Source: Tunicatimonas pelagia (GTDB lineage: Bacteria; Bacteroidota; Bacteroidia; Cytophagales; Cyclobacteriaceae). From it: DNA of 64,000 bases. A program made the translations under genes and the position numbers. Below, one piece after another: positions 16,037 to 25,022 of the stretch. The notes under the pieces were generated by a model. It worked only from the letters and a program-made list of their open reading frames with translations. It did no database searches and was not told where the DNA came from. Within the stretch, counting starts at the first letter, position 1. Each line of letters begins with the position of its first letter. The stretch is taken from the NCBI RefSeq assembly GCF_030506325.1, contig NZ_CP120683.1, forward strand, positions 1,674,001 to 1,738,000, in the 5' to 3' direction.

Positions 16037-17208
16037 ATGAAAAATTTCTAAAAACCTCAATCTGGGCAGTATTTGCCCTCAGCCTTGGTGCCCTGTTTTA
16101 CGCCTGTTCGCAGGACGACCTCACCGAAGCTTCCTCAACCGCCATTGAGGATGACTTTACGGTGCGGGTAAAAAACGGCTACCTAGAATTTAAAGACCAA
16201 GCTACTTTTGATGAAATCAAAAAATCACTGGAAAATGCCGACCGCGAAACAATGGACGCTTGGGAAAGCCAATTTTCCGGATTCACCTCGCTATGAAGCA
16301 TAGAGGACAAGGCAGAAGATGCTCAGGAAGCCTGGTTTCAGGAGCTAGGTAATATGAGCGAAGAAGATCGTAATCTGCTAGCACAAGGGGATAGTGACTT
16401 CTGGTACTCCGATTATCTGAAGGAAAATACGGATCTTTTTATCTTGCAAGATAGTGGTATGTATACGCTTAATACTTATAGTTCTCAAGCCGATTTGCTT
16501 ACTTTCTTAAATAGGGACTTTGTGTATAAAGTAGGGGATGAAATAAGAGTCTATCAGGAGGGTGCATTCAAGACTATTTTAGACGGTGATGATGAAAAGA
16601 TAAAATTACTAGGTGGTATTGATGAGAACAATGAAGAGCTAAGAATTAGCGTAGCCAAACATGCTGTACTACCGTTCAAAGATATTGCAGCAAATGGTCG
16701 TCAAGAAGTAGAGATTTTCGCTGACAAATACGGATCGACGGTAAATACATGTGGGCATTCGGTTGGTAGTAGACGTAAGCAAGACCGTGTACATGCTGAG
16801 ATATACGTTAACAGATGGACGGTCACTAATCAATTTACCAAAGAGAAATACTACAAATACGTGCTAGAGGTAGAGCTTATCAACTGGCGCAAAGATGGGC
16901 TTTTTGGTGGCTGGACTAGAAAAAGAACCCATTCTCTTAAACTACTAGGTAATTTAGATGTACTTGTAGAAACTGGGAATTTTTGGGGTGATTCATATTC
17001 AGGTAGTTATGATGTTGATATTAATACAGGTGGCAGGCTTATGGCTAGAATAAGAACTTCTATGGATTTAATAGATGATGTTACTGGTACTCTTGAACCC
17101 GAGTTCTACGCCGGCGGAATTCTAAATGCATACGGTCGCGGTGGTACCCGATGTGGTGACATTGGGACTGACAACGATTGTAGAGATGGATGTGATATTT
17201 GGAATTAA
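16037..17208 (+). pseudogene. Broken lipoprotein gene (one frameshift, one in-frame TGA)
   Basis: The ATG at 16037 is followed by only five A; one more A would join it to the long frame that reads KTSIWAVFALSLGALFYACSQ, a clear lipoprotein signal with lipobox YAC. As it stands the ATG frame stops after four codons. The long frame is then cut by TGA at 16294-16296 and continues cleanly to 17208; from the Met at 16354 the remaining piece is 284 residues. The C-terminal half (Cys/Gly-rich, DxDxxC ending) is not a family I recognise. The two lesions make it a likely pseudogene, though a homopolymer slip plus readthrough or assembly error is possible. Confidence 0.75.
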
Positions 17209-17290
17209 GCATTAGCTTTATGTAGATTTTACCGTAGACGTTCATTCTTTTGCCAGAGTGAGCGTCTACATTTTTCTTATCGACTTAAAA

Positions 17291-18295
17291 ATGAGGATTT
17301 CTACCACTATCATTCTGGTATTATTCATAAGCTGTACCCAAGAACTAGATATAGCCTTACCGACTGCCCCACCGCAATTAGCACTCAACAGCTTACTACA
17401 CCCCGATAGTATCATACGAGTATCGTTAACCACTACACTTTCTTCATCCGTTAATTCTACAGACTTCCCGATAGTGGACGATGCATTAGTACAACTGTAT
17501 GAAAACGACGAGTTACTTAGTGACCTTACTTTTCAAGATAGTGTATACGTATTGGATTACTATCCAAAAGCAGCACAAAAGTATAGTGTTGTAGCGACTG
17601 CCCCCGGTTATCCAGTAGTGCGAGCCTCAGACATAATGCCCCCTCCTCCTAATGTTACAATATGTACTCAGGAGGATACTGCTGACCGCTATCCATATCG
17701 CAACGGAATTATGAATGTAACTATTCATGACTCTCCTTTGGGGAATGACTTCTACTGGTTCCACAATGTTAGCTACAGTTATGTAGTAGATTCGTGTTTT
17801 TGGAACCTGAATAAACGAGAGAGGGATTGTGTCTTTGAGGAACCTCTTCGGTTAGCAGGTTCCAGTACGGGCTACTATTACTCTTATTCCCCTGTTCCTG
17901 ATCGGTTTAATGCTTACGTAGATAATACGATAGGTGGAGTAACTACTTTTGAGTTCTATATTCGGGTAGATGATATAACACAGAACGGTGAGGATATTAC
18001 ATTTGAGCTCGCTTCAGGACATGGTTTCCCTAGTAAGGAAGAGTTCTTTCGTGAAGATTTTCACGAAAGCTCCTATAGCACATTATATACAACCAACGCT
18101 AGCCAGCATTACGATCGTTACTTAAAATCTAGTATTACCTATTCACTAAACCGCAGCTATAACGAAGATGAAGATTTAGGGTTCAAGCCCTTTGTGCAAT
18201 TTAGTCAGGTATACTCTAATGTAGAAAATGGAATAGGTATCTTTGCGGCATACAACACCACTGACCTAGACATTGGTAGTTACCCTTGCGAATAA
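17291..18295 (+). CDS. DUF4249 domain lipoprotein
   Basis: A 334-residue outer-membrane-associated lipoprotein. Signal: MRISTTIILVLFISC with the lipidation Cys at residue 15. The N-terminal beta-rich domain (LALNSLLHPDSIIRVSLTTT, VDDALVQLYEN, GYPVVRASDIMPPPP) is the DUF4249 pattern seen beside TonB-dependent receptors in Bacteroidota. The ATG at 17291 is chosen over a GTG at 17258 because it starts the signal peptide. It is followed at 30 bp by a beta-barrel gene and then the receptor, so the three probably form one export or uptake unit with unknown cargo. Confidence 0.88.
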   Translation: MRISTTIILVLFISCTQELDIALPTAPPQLALNSLLHPDSIIRVSLTTTLSSSVNSTDFPIVDDALVQLYENDELLSDLTFQDSVYVLDYYPKAAQKYSVVATAPGYPVVRASDIMPPPPNVTICTQEDTADRYPYRNGIMNVTIHDSPLGNDFYWFHNVSYSYVVDSCFWNLNKRERDCVFEEPLRLAGSSTGYYYSYSPVPDRFNAYVDNTIGGVTTFEFYIRVDDITQNGEDITFELASGHGFPSKEEFFREDFHESSYSTLYTTNASQHYDRYLKSSITYSLNRSYNEDEDLGFKPFVQFSQVYSNVENGIGIFAAYNTTDLDIGSYPCE

Positions 18296-18325
18296 ATTTT
18301 TATACAACCCTTTAATCAATCAATT

Positions 18326-18979
18326 ATGAAGAAGTTAACTTTACTTTTATTATTCAGCTTGCTAGCCAGCTCTAGCTTACTTGCTCAGGTGTCCATTGGG
18401 GTAAAGGCAGGTGGGGCGCTTGCGGGGCAGACAAATGAGGGGGTTGGCCTAGGCGAAGGTGAGTTTGCTAAGCTCACCTATCTAGGTGGATTCTTTGCGT
18501 CGGTTCCCATTACTGAAAATGTTAGCCTTCAGCCGGAAGTGTTGTACAGCAATAAAGGAAGTCAAAGCAGTGGTGGTAGCATCAATCTACGCTATAACCT
18601 TCACTATCTCAGCATCCCCATTATGCTCCAGTACAGGGTGCTGGACAGGGTATTTGTAGAATTAGGTCCCGAATTTGGCTATCTGCTGGGCACGGGCACG
18701 AATCTTAATAATGATGGCTTCGGCGGGTCGTTTTCAGACAATCCTTCCTTCGACGAGCAACTACTAGCTTCATACCGAGACTTGGATGTAGCCTTCAACG
18801 TAGGAGTAGGCTACGCCCTTTCAGACAGATGGTTAGTGAATTTACGCTACAACCTAGGATTACGTGATATTTCCGATGATTTCACTTATGACCTCGTTGG
18901 GCAAGATGGATCAATCGTGATTGCCAACTCCACCTACAACCGTAGCGTACAGCTTTCAGTAGGTTATCGGATTTTTTAA
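18326..18979 (+). CDS. Outer-membrane beta-barrel protein (PorT/OMP_b-brl-like)
   Basis: A 217-residue protein with a classical signal peptide (MKKLTLLLLFSLLASSSLLAQ) and alternating amphipathic strands (VSIGVKAGGALAG, YLGGFFASVPI, VSLQPEVLYSNKG, LHYLSIPIMLQYRVL, VFVELGPEFGYLLG) ending in the C-terminal aromatic SVGYRIF, a barrel-assembly signal. It belongs to the small Bacteroidota barrel class. It sits between a DUF4249 lipoprotein and a TonB-dependent receptor on one strand with short gaps (30 and 11 bp), suggesting an operon. Confidence 0.88.
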   Translation: MKKLTLLLLFSLLASSSLLAQVSIGVKAGGALAGQTNEGVGLGEGEFAKLTYLGGFFASVPITENVSLQPEVLYSNKGSQSSGGSINLRYNLHYLSIPIMLQYRVLDRVFVELGPEFGYLLGTGTNLNNDGFGGSFSDNPSFDEQLLASYRDLDVAFNVGVGYALSDRWLVNLRYNLGLRDISDDFTYDLVGQDGSIVIANSTYNRSVQLSVGYRIF

Positions 18980-18990
18980 TACCAACCACC

Positions 18991-21414
18991 ATGAACGTCA
19001 TCGCGAACGAACGTGAAGCGATCTTCCCTTTAGTAACCTCGCTATTTGTATACGGGAGACTGCCGCCGGGCGGCCCCGTTCGTCGCTCATACTCCGCTTC
19101 TCGCAGTGACGGTAATTGTTGGTTAATGGCTGTATTCCTTCTGATACTTAGTAATCAACCTACTCTTGCCCAAACCCATACCATCAGTGGCTACGTAACC
19201 GATGCCGAGAGTGGGGAGAAGCTCATCGGGGCTTCGGTCTACTTACCTACACTAGGCAAAGGTACCACTACCAACCTCTACGGCTTCTACAGCCTACCCC
19301 TGTCGGGGGATTCGGCTACCGTCACTTTTTCCTACATCGGCTACGCCCGCCGTACCGAAACCCTAGCATTGAGGCAAGATACCCGGCTGGATGTAGAACT
19401 CTCTTCTAACACCCTGCTAGAAGAAGTAGAAGTGGTGGCTACCCCCGAAGAGAATGTGGTAGATCAAGTGCAGATGAGTGTCCACAAAATCCCCATGCAA
19501 ACCATTGAGCAAGCCCCAGTACTGGGTGGGGAAACCGATATTCTCAAGACGCTGCAACTGCTACCCGGGGTCAGTTTTGGCAGCGAAGGTTCGGCCGGAC
19601 TGTACGTGCGGGGTGGTAGTCCTGACCAGAACCTCATCCTATTGGATGGCGTGCCCGTCTACAATGTCAACCACCTGTTCGGATTCCTCTCCGTCTTCAA
19701 TACCGATGCTATTAATAACGTAGAATTGATCAAAGGCGGTATTCCGGCTCGCTACGGCGGTCGGCTTTCATCGGTGCTGGATATTTCCATGAAGGAAGGC
19801 AACCTCAAAGAAAGCGGTGGCGTGTTTGCTATTAGCCCCATTGCGGCTCGCTTCACTTATGAGTCCCCCATTAAGCGCGATACCTCTTCGTTTATCATCT
19901 CCGCCCGGCGTACCTGGCTGGACGTAGCCTCGGCGGTGGCTTCGCTGCTCGATGACCGTACCTTTGGCTACAACTTCTACGATGTGAATGCCAAGTACAA
20001 CCACAAGCTCAACCGCAACAACCGGGTGTACCTCAGTTTCTACACCGGGCGCGACCGCTTCTTTGATACCTTCAATGACGGCACGGACCGCTACACCTTC
20101 AACTTCCGTTGGGGCAATCTTACTTCAGTACTACGCTGGAATCATATTTTTAATCCTAAACTGTTTAGCAATATCTCAGCCAGTTACAGCACTTACAACT
20201 TCTTTCAGGAATACCGGGTAAGGCAAGAAGGTACAGATTTCTTCAACCTGTCCCGTTCCCGCATCCGTGACCTGAAGCTGCAAGCCGACTTTGATTATGC
20301 CCCTGCCCTGTCGCACAGCATTAAGTTCGGGGGGATGCTCTCGCGCCAACGCTTTGAGCCCGATGTAGTGCAGGTAGTCAATGCCAGTACCGATACTACC
20401 TTCAACAACCAGACCTTCATTAATTCAACCAATATTGAGGTGTACGCGGAAGATGAGATCAGTATTACCCGCCAGTTGACCACCAATGTAGGGCTACGTG
20501 CTTCGGGCTTCTGGGTGAATAGCGAAGCCTACACCAATCTACAGCCTCGGCTAGCCATGCGCTACTTAGTCAGTCCCAGTTTATCAGTGAAAGTATCCTA
20601 CACCTACATGGTGCAGTATTTGCACCTGCTGACGAATTCTTCACTGGGCTTGCCCACTGACCTTTGGGTTTCTACGACTGAAAACGTTGCCCCCCAACGT
20701 TCGGAACAAGTGGCTGCGGGTATTGCTAAGTCGTTAGTACGCAACCGCTACGATGTGAGCCTGGAAGGCTACTACAAACGGATGGATAACCTGATTGCCT
20801 ACCGTGATGGGGCCAGTTTCTTGTTTCAAAATGGGGAAACTTGGGAGAACAAAGTAGTGGCGGGCAATGGCGAGTCCTACGGGGCCGAACTGTTCATTAA
20901 CAAAAAACAAGGCAAGATTACGGGGTGGCTGGGTTACACCCTCTCGTGGACGTACCACTGGTTTGATGCCATTGATGATGGTAGGCGGTTTCCCTTCCGC
21001 TACGACCGTCGGCACGACCTTTCGCTACTGGTCAATTATCATCTGCCGAAAGACCGTACCCTATCGACTACGTTTGTCTATAATACGGGCAATGCGGTGA
21101 GTATTCCTACGGCACGTTATCAAGGCATTGCCCCACCGGGTTGGGAGTATGAGCGGTTTTACCAACAAGCGTTTGATGATCGGTTGCTGTTAGACCAGCG
21201 TAACAACTTTCGGGCACCTGCCTACCATCGGTTGGATATTAGCTATCAGCGTACCAAGTTAAAAAAGAAAGATCGGCAGCGCACCTGGATATTCTCGCTC
21301 TACAACGCCTACAACCGCTTGAACCCGTACTTTCTCTATGAACAAGATGGAAGACTCAAGCAATACAGCCTCTTCCCCATCATCCCATCCATTACCTACC
21401 GACTCGAGTTTTGA
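18991..21414 (+). CDS. TonB-dependent receptor with carboxypeptidase-regulatory-like domain
   Basis: An 807-residue outer-membrane receptor. After an unusual ~40-residue N-terminal extension comes a signal-like segment (WLMAVFLLILS ... TLAQ), a CarboxypepD_reg-like domain (HTISGYVTDAESGEKLIGAS), the plug (LLPGVSFGSEGSAGLYVRGG, NLILLDGVPVYNVNHLFG) and a 22-strand-type barrel ending YRLEF. The first codons lie in a REP-like palindromic element (18996-19111) that is read through in frame. A start at the Met in LMAVFLL (19126) would avoid the extension but leaves a short, uncharged signal. Substrate unknown; grouped with DUF4249 and a small barrel. Confidence 0.9.
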   Translation: MNVIANEREAIFPLVTSLFVYGRLPPGGPVRRSYSASRSDGNCWLMAVFLLILSNQPTLAQTHTISGYVTDAESGEKLIGASVYLPTLGKGTTTNLYGFYSLPLSGDSATVTFSYIGYARRTETLALRQDTRLDVELSSNTLLEEVEVVATPEENVVDQVQMSVHKIPMQTIEQAPVLGGETDILKTLQLLPGVSFGSEGSAGLYVRGGSPDQNLILLDGVPVYNVNHLFGFLSVFNTDAINNVELIKGGIPARYGGRLSSVLDISMKEGNLKESGGVFAISPIAARFTYESPIKRDTSSFIISARRTWLDVASAVASLLDDRTFGYNFYDVNAKYNHKLNRNNRVYLSFYTGRDRFFDTFNDGTDRYTFNFRWGNLTSVLRWNHIFNPKLFSNISASYSTYNFFQEYRVRQEGTDFFNLSRSRIRDLKLQADFDYAPALSHSIKFGGMLSRQRFEPDVVQVVNASTDTTFNNQTFINSTNIEVYAEDEISITRQLTTNVGLRASGFWVNSEAYTNLQPRLAMRYLVSPSLSVKVSYTYMVQYLHLLTNSSLGLPTDLWVSTTENVAPQRSEQVAAGIAKSLVRNRYDVSLEGYYKRMDNLIAYRDGASFLFQNGETWENKVVAGNGESYGAELFINKKQGKITGWLGYTLSWTYHWFDAIDDGRRFPFRYDRRHDLSLLVNYHLPKDRTLSTTFVYNTGNAVSIPTARYQGIAPPGWEYERFYQQAFDDRLLLDQRNNFRAPAYHRLDISYQRTKLKKKDRQRTWIFSLYNAYNRLNPYFLYEQDGRLKQYSLFPIIPSITYRLEF
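18996..19111. repeat. REP-like palindromic element inside the receptor's 5' coding region
   Basis: A 116 bp GC-rich segment beginning CGTCATCGCGAACGAACG and ending in CTCGCAGTGACG. Its ends are inverted repeats of the type CGTCAyyGCGAr, and an inner GC-rich arm (CCGCCGGGCGGCC) is itself palindromic. CGTCATTGCGAG-type repeats are widespread interspersed elements. It starts five bases after the receptor ATG, so the codons for residues ~3-40 come from it. Confidence 0.7.
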
Positions 21415-21825
21415 TTGGCGCGTACTAAAATTAATCCCTTATCACATTATAGTTTACACTCATCAATTCCGTTAACCGGTACAAGCCCGAGCAAAGTAAA
21501 CCTACTTATACTAGACCACCCGCCGCCTCACCGCCCCAGCTACTGACTGTACGCTGCGATACAAGCTCCGAAACTCATCTAGGTTCAGTTGTTGAGCGGC
21601 ATCGGATTTGGCTACTTTAGGGTTGGGGTGTGACTCAATGAGTAGTCCATCTACTCCCATTGCTACGCAGGCGCGGGTGAGGTCGGGTACTCCGTAGGCG
21701 TAGCTAATATCTAGTCACAGGAAAGGTAATAATTCGAGTATCAGTAGTCTACGCCTCATTTAGTTTTTAGTGGCTATTGCAGTATACGCATGGTTTATAT
21801 CTGACAATATTACTATCTTTAATCT
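21415..21825. other. Spacer holding a duplicated 3' fragment of DAHP synthase
   Basis: The 411 bp between the receptor and the PIN antitoxin contain no complete gene. About half is the DAHP synthase gene fragment listed separately (21512-21714). The rest is AT-rich with nothing recognised. Confidence 0.7.
21512..21714 (-). pseudogene. Duplicated 3' end of the DAHP synthase gene
   Basis: Bases 21538-21704 (167 bp) are identical to 22569-22735 near the 3' end of the DAHP synthase gene, offset exactly 1,031 bp. The fragment runs on to a stop in the same frame (ending SVAGAVRRRVV versus SVAEAVGRKVV in the real gene) and at its other end carries a ~12-14 bp deletion before similarity ends at ATCTAG. 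It has no start and cannot make an enzyme. Together with the intact gene end it forms direct repeats around the PIN toxin-antitoxin pair. Confidence 0.9.
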
Positions 21826-22071
21826 ATGGAAAACATCACTGTTGATAAGTTAATGCGCCTGATTGTTTCATTAGACACTGCTAAAAAACTGGAGATTATG
21901 GCGCAACTCTCGGAAAATCTTAAGGCAAGCTTTCGGATGAAAGATAAAGATACGGAAAAGCAGACTTTACTGAACAAACTAGCGGGAGCCTGGAACGATA
22001 CGGATGAACAGTTGGCAGATAGTATTGTCAATAGCAGAACAGTCTCTGATAAGAACCTTAAATTTAACTAG
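21826..22071 (+). CDS. Putative VapB-type antitoxin
   Basis: An 81-residue protein with an N-terminal helical region (TVDKLMRLIVSLDTAKKLEIM) and a C-terminal segment, LAGAWNDTDEQLADSIVNSR, of the kind that occupies the active site of PIN toxins in VapBC pairs. No DNA-binding fold is obvious by eye. It abuts the PIN gene with no gap (TAG then GTG), the normal order for such a pair. The antitoxin role is inferred from the neighbour and this tail. Confidence 0.7.
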   Translation: MENITVDKLMRLIVSLDTAKKLEIMAQLSENLKASFRMKDKDTEKQTLLNKLAGAWNDTDEQLADSIVNSRTVSDKNLKFN

Positions 22072-22473
22072 GTGAGATACCTATTGGATACTGATATTTG
22101 TGTTCATTTACTGCGAGGCAAACAGGGTATAAAAGAGAAAATTGAGCAAGTTGGTATAAAAAATTGCTTTATCTCCGAGATCACTGTAGCTGAACTAAAG
22201 TATGGGGCTGAAAAAAGTGATAATCGTGAAAAACACTCCCAAGAAGTAGAGGAGGTGGAAGAACTATTTACGGTGTTACCGATCTACCCTAGTTTTGACA
22301 GGTTCGCCTTAGAGAAGGTCACATTACAAAAACAGGGTATACTAATCCCAGATTTTGATCTTCTCATTGGAGCTACCGCAGTGGCTAATCAGCTTACTAT
22401 GGTAACCAACAATGAAAAGCATTTAAATAGAATACAAGGCATTAGGATAGAGAATTGGGTTACGCCCAGTTAA
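22072..22473 (+). CDS. VapC-like PIN-domain ribonuclease toxin
   Basis: A 133-residue PIN protein with the expected acidic residues: Asp in YLLDTDICV, Glu in ITVAELKYGAEKS, Asp pair in IPDFDLLIGATA and the closing TMVTNNEKHLNRI. PIN toxins cleave tRNA or rRNA. The start codon is GTG at 22072, directly after the antitoxin stop, implying translational coupling and lower toxin output. The pair lies between direct repeats of the DAHP synthase 3' end. Confidence 0.9.
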   Translation: MRYLLDTDICVHLLRGKQGIKEKIEQVGIKNCFISEITVAELKYGAEKSDNREKHSQEVEEVEELFTVLPIYPSFDRFALEKVTLQKQGILIPDFDLLIGATAVANQLTMVTNNEKHLNRIQGIRIENWVTPS

Positions 22474-22541
22474 TTCGCAATAAGTCAATACCTATGGCTA
22501 TTCGCTTGTCATCACTTAAGATATCCAATATAGGAAGGTGA

Positions 22542-23576
22542 TTAGACCACCTTCCTACCCACCGCCTCAGCTACTGACTGTACGCTGCGATACAAGCTCC
22601 GAAACTCATCTAGGTTCAGTTGTTGAGCGGCATCGGATTTGGCTACTTTAGGGTTGGGGTGTGACTCAATGAGTAGTCCATCTACTCCCATTGCTACGCA
22701 GGCGCGGGTGAGGTCGGGTACTCCGTAGGCGTAGCCCATGGCGTGGCTGGTATCTAGAATTATGGGAAGATTGATGTGCTCTTTCAGGTAAGATACTCCG
22801 CACAAATCCAGGGTGAATCTGGTTTTAGTCTCAAAGGTACGAATACCGCGTTCGCAGAGCATTACTTGTTCGTTGCCACCGGATAGCACGAACTCCGCCG
22901 CTTGCACCAACTCCTGAAGCGTTGCTCCAAAGTGACGCTTCAAGAGCACCGGTTTGCGAGCTTCTCCACAAGTGCGAAGAATTCCGTGGTCGTACATAGC
23001 TTTGGCTCCGATTTGTACAATGTCGGCGTGCTCAATTACTGCCTCTACATGGGTAGCATCCCGCACTTCGGTAATGATATTAAAGCCGTACTCTTCCCGA
23101 ATCTGCGCTAGCATCTTCAGCCCTTCCATACCTAAACCTTGAAAGGAATAGGGAGAGGTACGGGGCTTGAAGCAGCCCGCTCGTAGGGTAGTAATGCCCA
23201 ACTCTTTCAGCATATCAGCACAGGTAACAATCTGCTCCCACGATTCTATCGAGCAGGGTCCAGTAATCATCAAGGTATTATTCGTACTACCGCCAATCTT
23301 CACTGCCTGTTCCACAGTGGCGACTGCCGGACTGGTTCCGGGATTGATAGTAACTTCGCGGGTAGCGGGCTGATACGTTCGGCTCGCCAATTGAATATCC
23401 GAAGCCATCGCAAAATGTTCAGCAGTATATTCTCGCAAAAAGTCAGGGAGTTCTTTATTGCTGGATGAAGTAATCAGTATCGTTTGCCCTTCTCGGATAA
23501 AATATTGAGCTTGCGCCTGTTTAGCTAGTTGAGCTGCTAATTCAGTGTTAACCGTTTCTTTTAAGTGGATAATCAT
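22542..23576 (-). CDS. 3-deoxy-7-phosphoheptulonate (DAHP) synthase
   Basis: A 344-residue first enzyme of the shikimate pathway, condensing phosphoenolpyruvate and erythrose 4-phosphate. An N-terminal ferredoxin-like regulatory segment (about 1-75) precedes the class I barrel: MITGPCSIES, RAGCFKPRTSPYSFQG, VQIGAKAMYD, KPVLLKRHFG, LCERGIRTF, ILDTSHAMG and IESHPNP. The start at 23576 (MIIHLKE) is preferred; an upstream in-frame Met adds 18 residues with no conservation. The 3' end is duplicated upstream of the toxin-antitoxin pair. It is divergent from the HMG-CoA reductase gene. Confidence 0.93.
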   Translation of the reverse strand: MIIHLKETVNTELAAQLAKQAQAQYFIREGQTILITSSSNKELPDFLREYTAEHFAMASDIQLASRTYQPATREVTINPGTSPAVATVEQAVKIGGSTNNTLMITGPCSIESWEQIVTCADMLKELGITTLRAGCFKPRTSPYSFQGLGMEGLKMLAQIREEYGFNIITEVRDATHVEAVIEHADIVQIGAKAMYDHGILRTCGEARKPVLLKRHFGATLQELVQAAEFVLSGGNEQVMLCERGIRTFETKTRFTLDLCGVSYLKEHINLPIILDTSHAMGYAYGVPDLTRACVAMGVDGLLIESHPNPKVAKSDAAQQLNLDEFRSLYRSVQSVAEAVGRKVV

Positions 23577-23691
23577 AGTGCAGTAGAAATAAAGGCTACA
23601 GTAAACAAAGCTGCAAGATAGGGATATCAATAAACAATCAGTACCGTAGCCGAGTATTTACTAGGATTGACCTTCCCCTGAATAAAATACC

Positions 23692-24828
23692 ATGAACCAA
23701 GGAATAGAGCCTTCGCTTACCTCACTGCCAGATTCATCCACTGATAACGAGAAGATATCGTACCTCACCATACTAAACAACCAGCTAAATCAGAAGACTT
23801 TTCAGGGGCATATTGAGAATTTTGCCGGACTGTGTATGCTTCCTATCGGCCTGGCGGGCCCATTATGCATTCGGGGTGATTATGCCAACGGTAACTTCCG
23901 TATTCCGATGGCAACTACCGAAGGGGCATTGGTGGCATCCTACAACCGGGGCTTGCGGGCGGGACGAAAAAGCGGTGGTTTTTGGGCTAAAGTTATTGAA
24001 GAAACCGTGCAGCGTTGTCCCCTACTTAAATTCACGACCGCCCAGGAGGCTTTTTCGTTCATTCAATGGCTGGATAGTCAGCGAGATACTATTAAACTAG
24101 TGGCGGAAAGTAGTAGCCGTTACGCCGTTCTGAAGAACATCCGAACTATTTTAGAAGGCAACGAAGTAATTGTATGCTTAGAATACCAAACGGGTGATGC
24201 TAGTGGCCAAAACATGGTAACACTGTGTAGTCAAAAAGTGTGCGACTTCATTCGCGACTATGCGCCCACTTCACCGCAAGCTATTTATATCGAAGGGAAT
24301 GCTTCGGGCGATAAGAAAGTCGGAATCCGGTCACTGGGTCGAACCAGGGGTAAGCGGGTAATTGCCGAAATTACCATTCCTAAGCAAATAATAAGCACAG
24401 TACTAAAAACTACGCCCCAACGGTTAGTGAACTTCTGGCAAAGCTCTACTATGTCGCAAATAAAAACGGGCAGTGCCGGAAATCAAGCCCACGTAGCGAA
24501 CGGTTTAGCTGCCATGTTTCTCGCTACCGGACAAGATGTTGCCTGCATCTCCGAAGCAGCTACCGGATTTAACCGCGCTGAAGTTACTGCCAAAGGCGAA
24601 TTGTATGCTTCGCTCACCTTGCCTAACCTGATTATCGGTAGCGTGGGTGGTGGGACCGGATTACCTACTCAACGAGAGTGCTTGGAAATGATGGACTGTT
24701 ACGGAACTGGAAAAGCCAATAAATTAGCCGAAATCATGACGGCAGTTGCTCTAGCAGGCGAACTTTCTATCGGAGCCGCTATTGCCGAAGGGCATTTTAC
24801 CCGCGCCCACCAGAAGCTAGGACGTTAG
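23692..24828 (+). CDS. Hydroxymethylglutaryl-CoA reductase
   Basis: A 378-residue enzyme for mevalonate formation from HMG-CoA. Family elements are visible: ENFAGLCMLPIGLAGPL, the catalytic Glu in TTEGALVASYNRG, the DASGQNM loop (usually DAMGMN), the Lys in GNASGDKKVG, NGLAAMFLATGQD, GSVGGGTGLPTQ and the C-terminal EGHFTRAHQ with the catalytic His. The Met-to-Ser and Met-to-Gln changes in the DAMGMN loop are unusual but leave the Asp. No other mevalonate-pathway gene is next to it, so it may be the committed step of isoprenoid supply or a stand-alone acquisition. Confidence 0.93.
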   Translation: MNQGIEPSLTSLPDSSTDNEKISYLTILNNQLNQKTFQGHIENFAGLCMLPIGLAGPLCIRGDYANGNFRIPMATTEGALVASYNRGLRAGRKSGGFWAKVIEETVQRCPLLKFTTAQEAFSFIQWLDSQRDTIKLVAESSSRYAVLKNIRTILEGNEVIVCLEYQTGDASGQNMVTLCSQKVCDFIRDYAPTSPQAIYIEGNASGDKKVGIRSLGRTRGKRVIAEITIPKQIISTVLKTTPQRLVNFWQSSTMSQIKTGSAGNQAHVANGLAAMFLATGQDVACISEAATGFNRAEVTAKGELYASLTLPNLIIGSVGGGTGLPTQRECLEMMDCYGTGKANKLAEIMTAVALAGELSIGAAIAEGHFTRAHQKLGR

Positions 24829-25022
24829 CCTGAACTTGGGTTTGGTGATATTAGACATTATCACAAATGAATTTTTATGAAACTTTAACTTGGCTGCAAT
24901 CTCTCTTTATCCTCCGCGCCACGTCGGCTTCACCAGGGGGAAGAGGAGATAGACGGGTGAGGCTTAGCTATACAATGCCATTCGTGATAATCTCTATTAG
25001 TGTATCTTGAATTGTTAAGTGA

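Noticed and set aside
24843-25005. Inverted ATTATCACnAATG sequences flanking ~110 bp as a small transposable element
   Set aside because: The match is limited to about 12-13 bases with mismatches around it and no target duplication is visible; it may be a simple convergent-terminator region.
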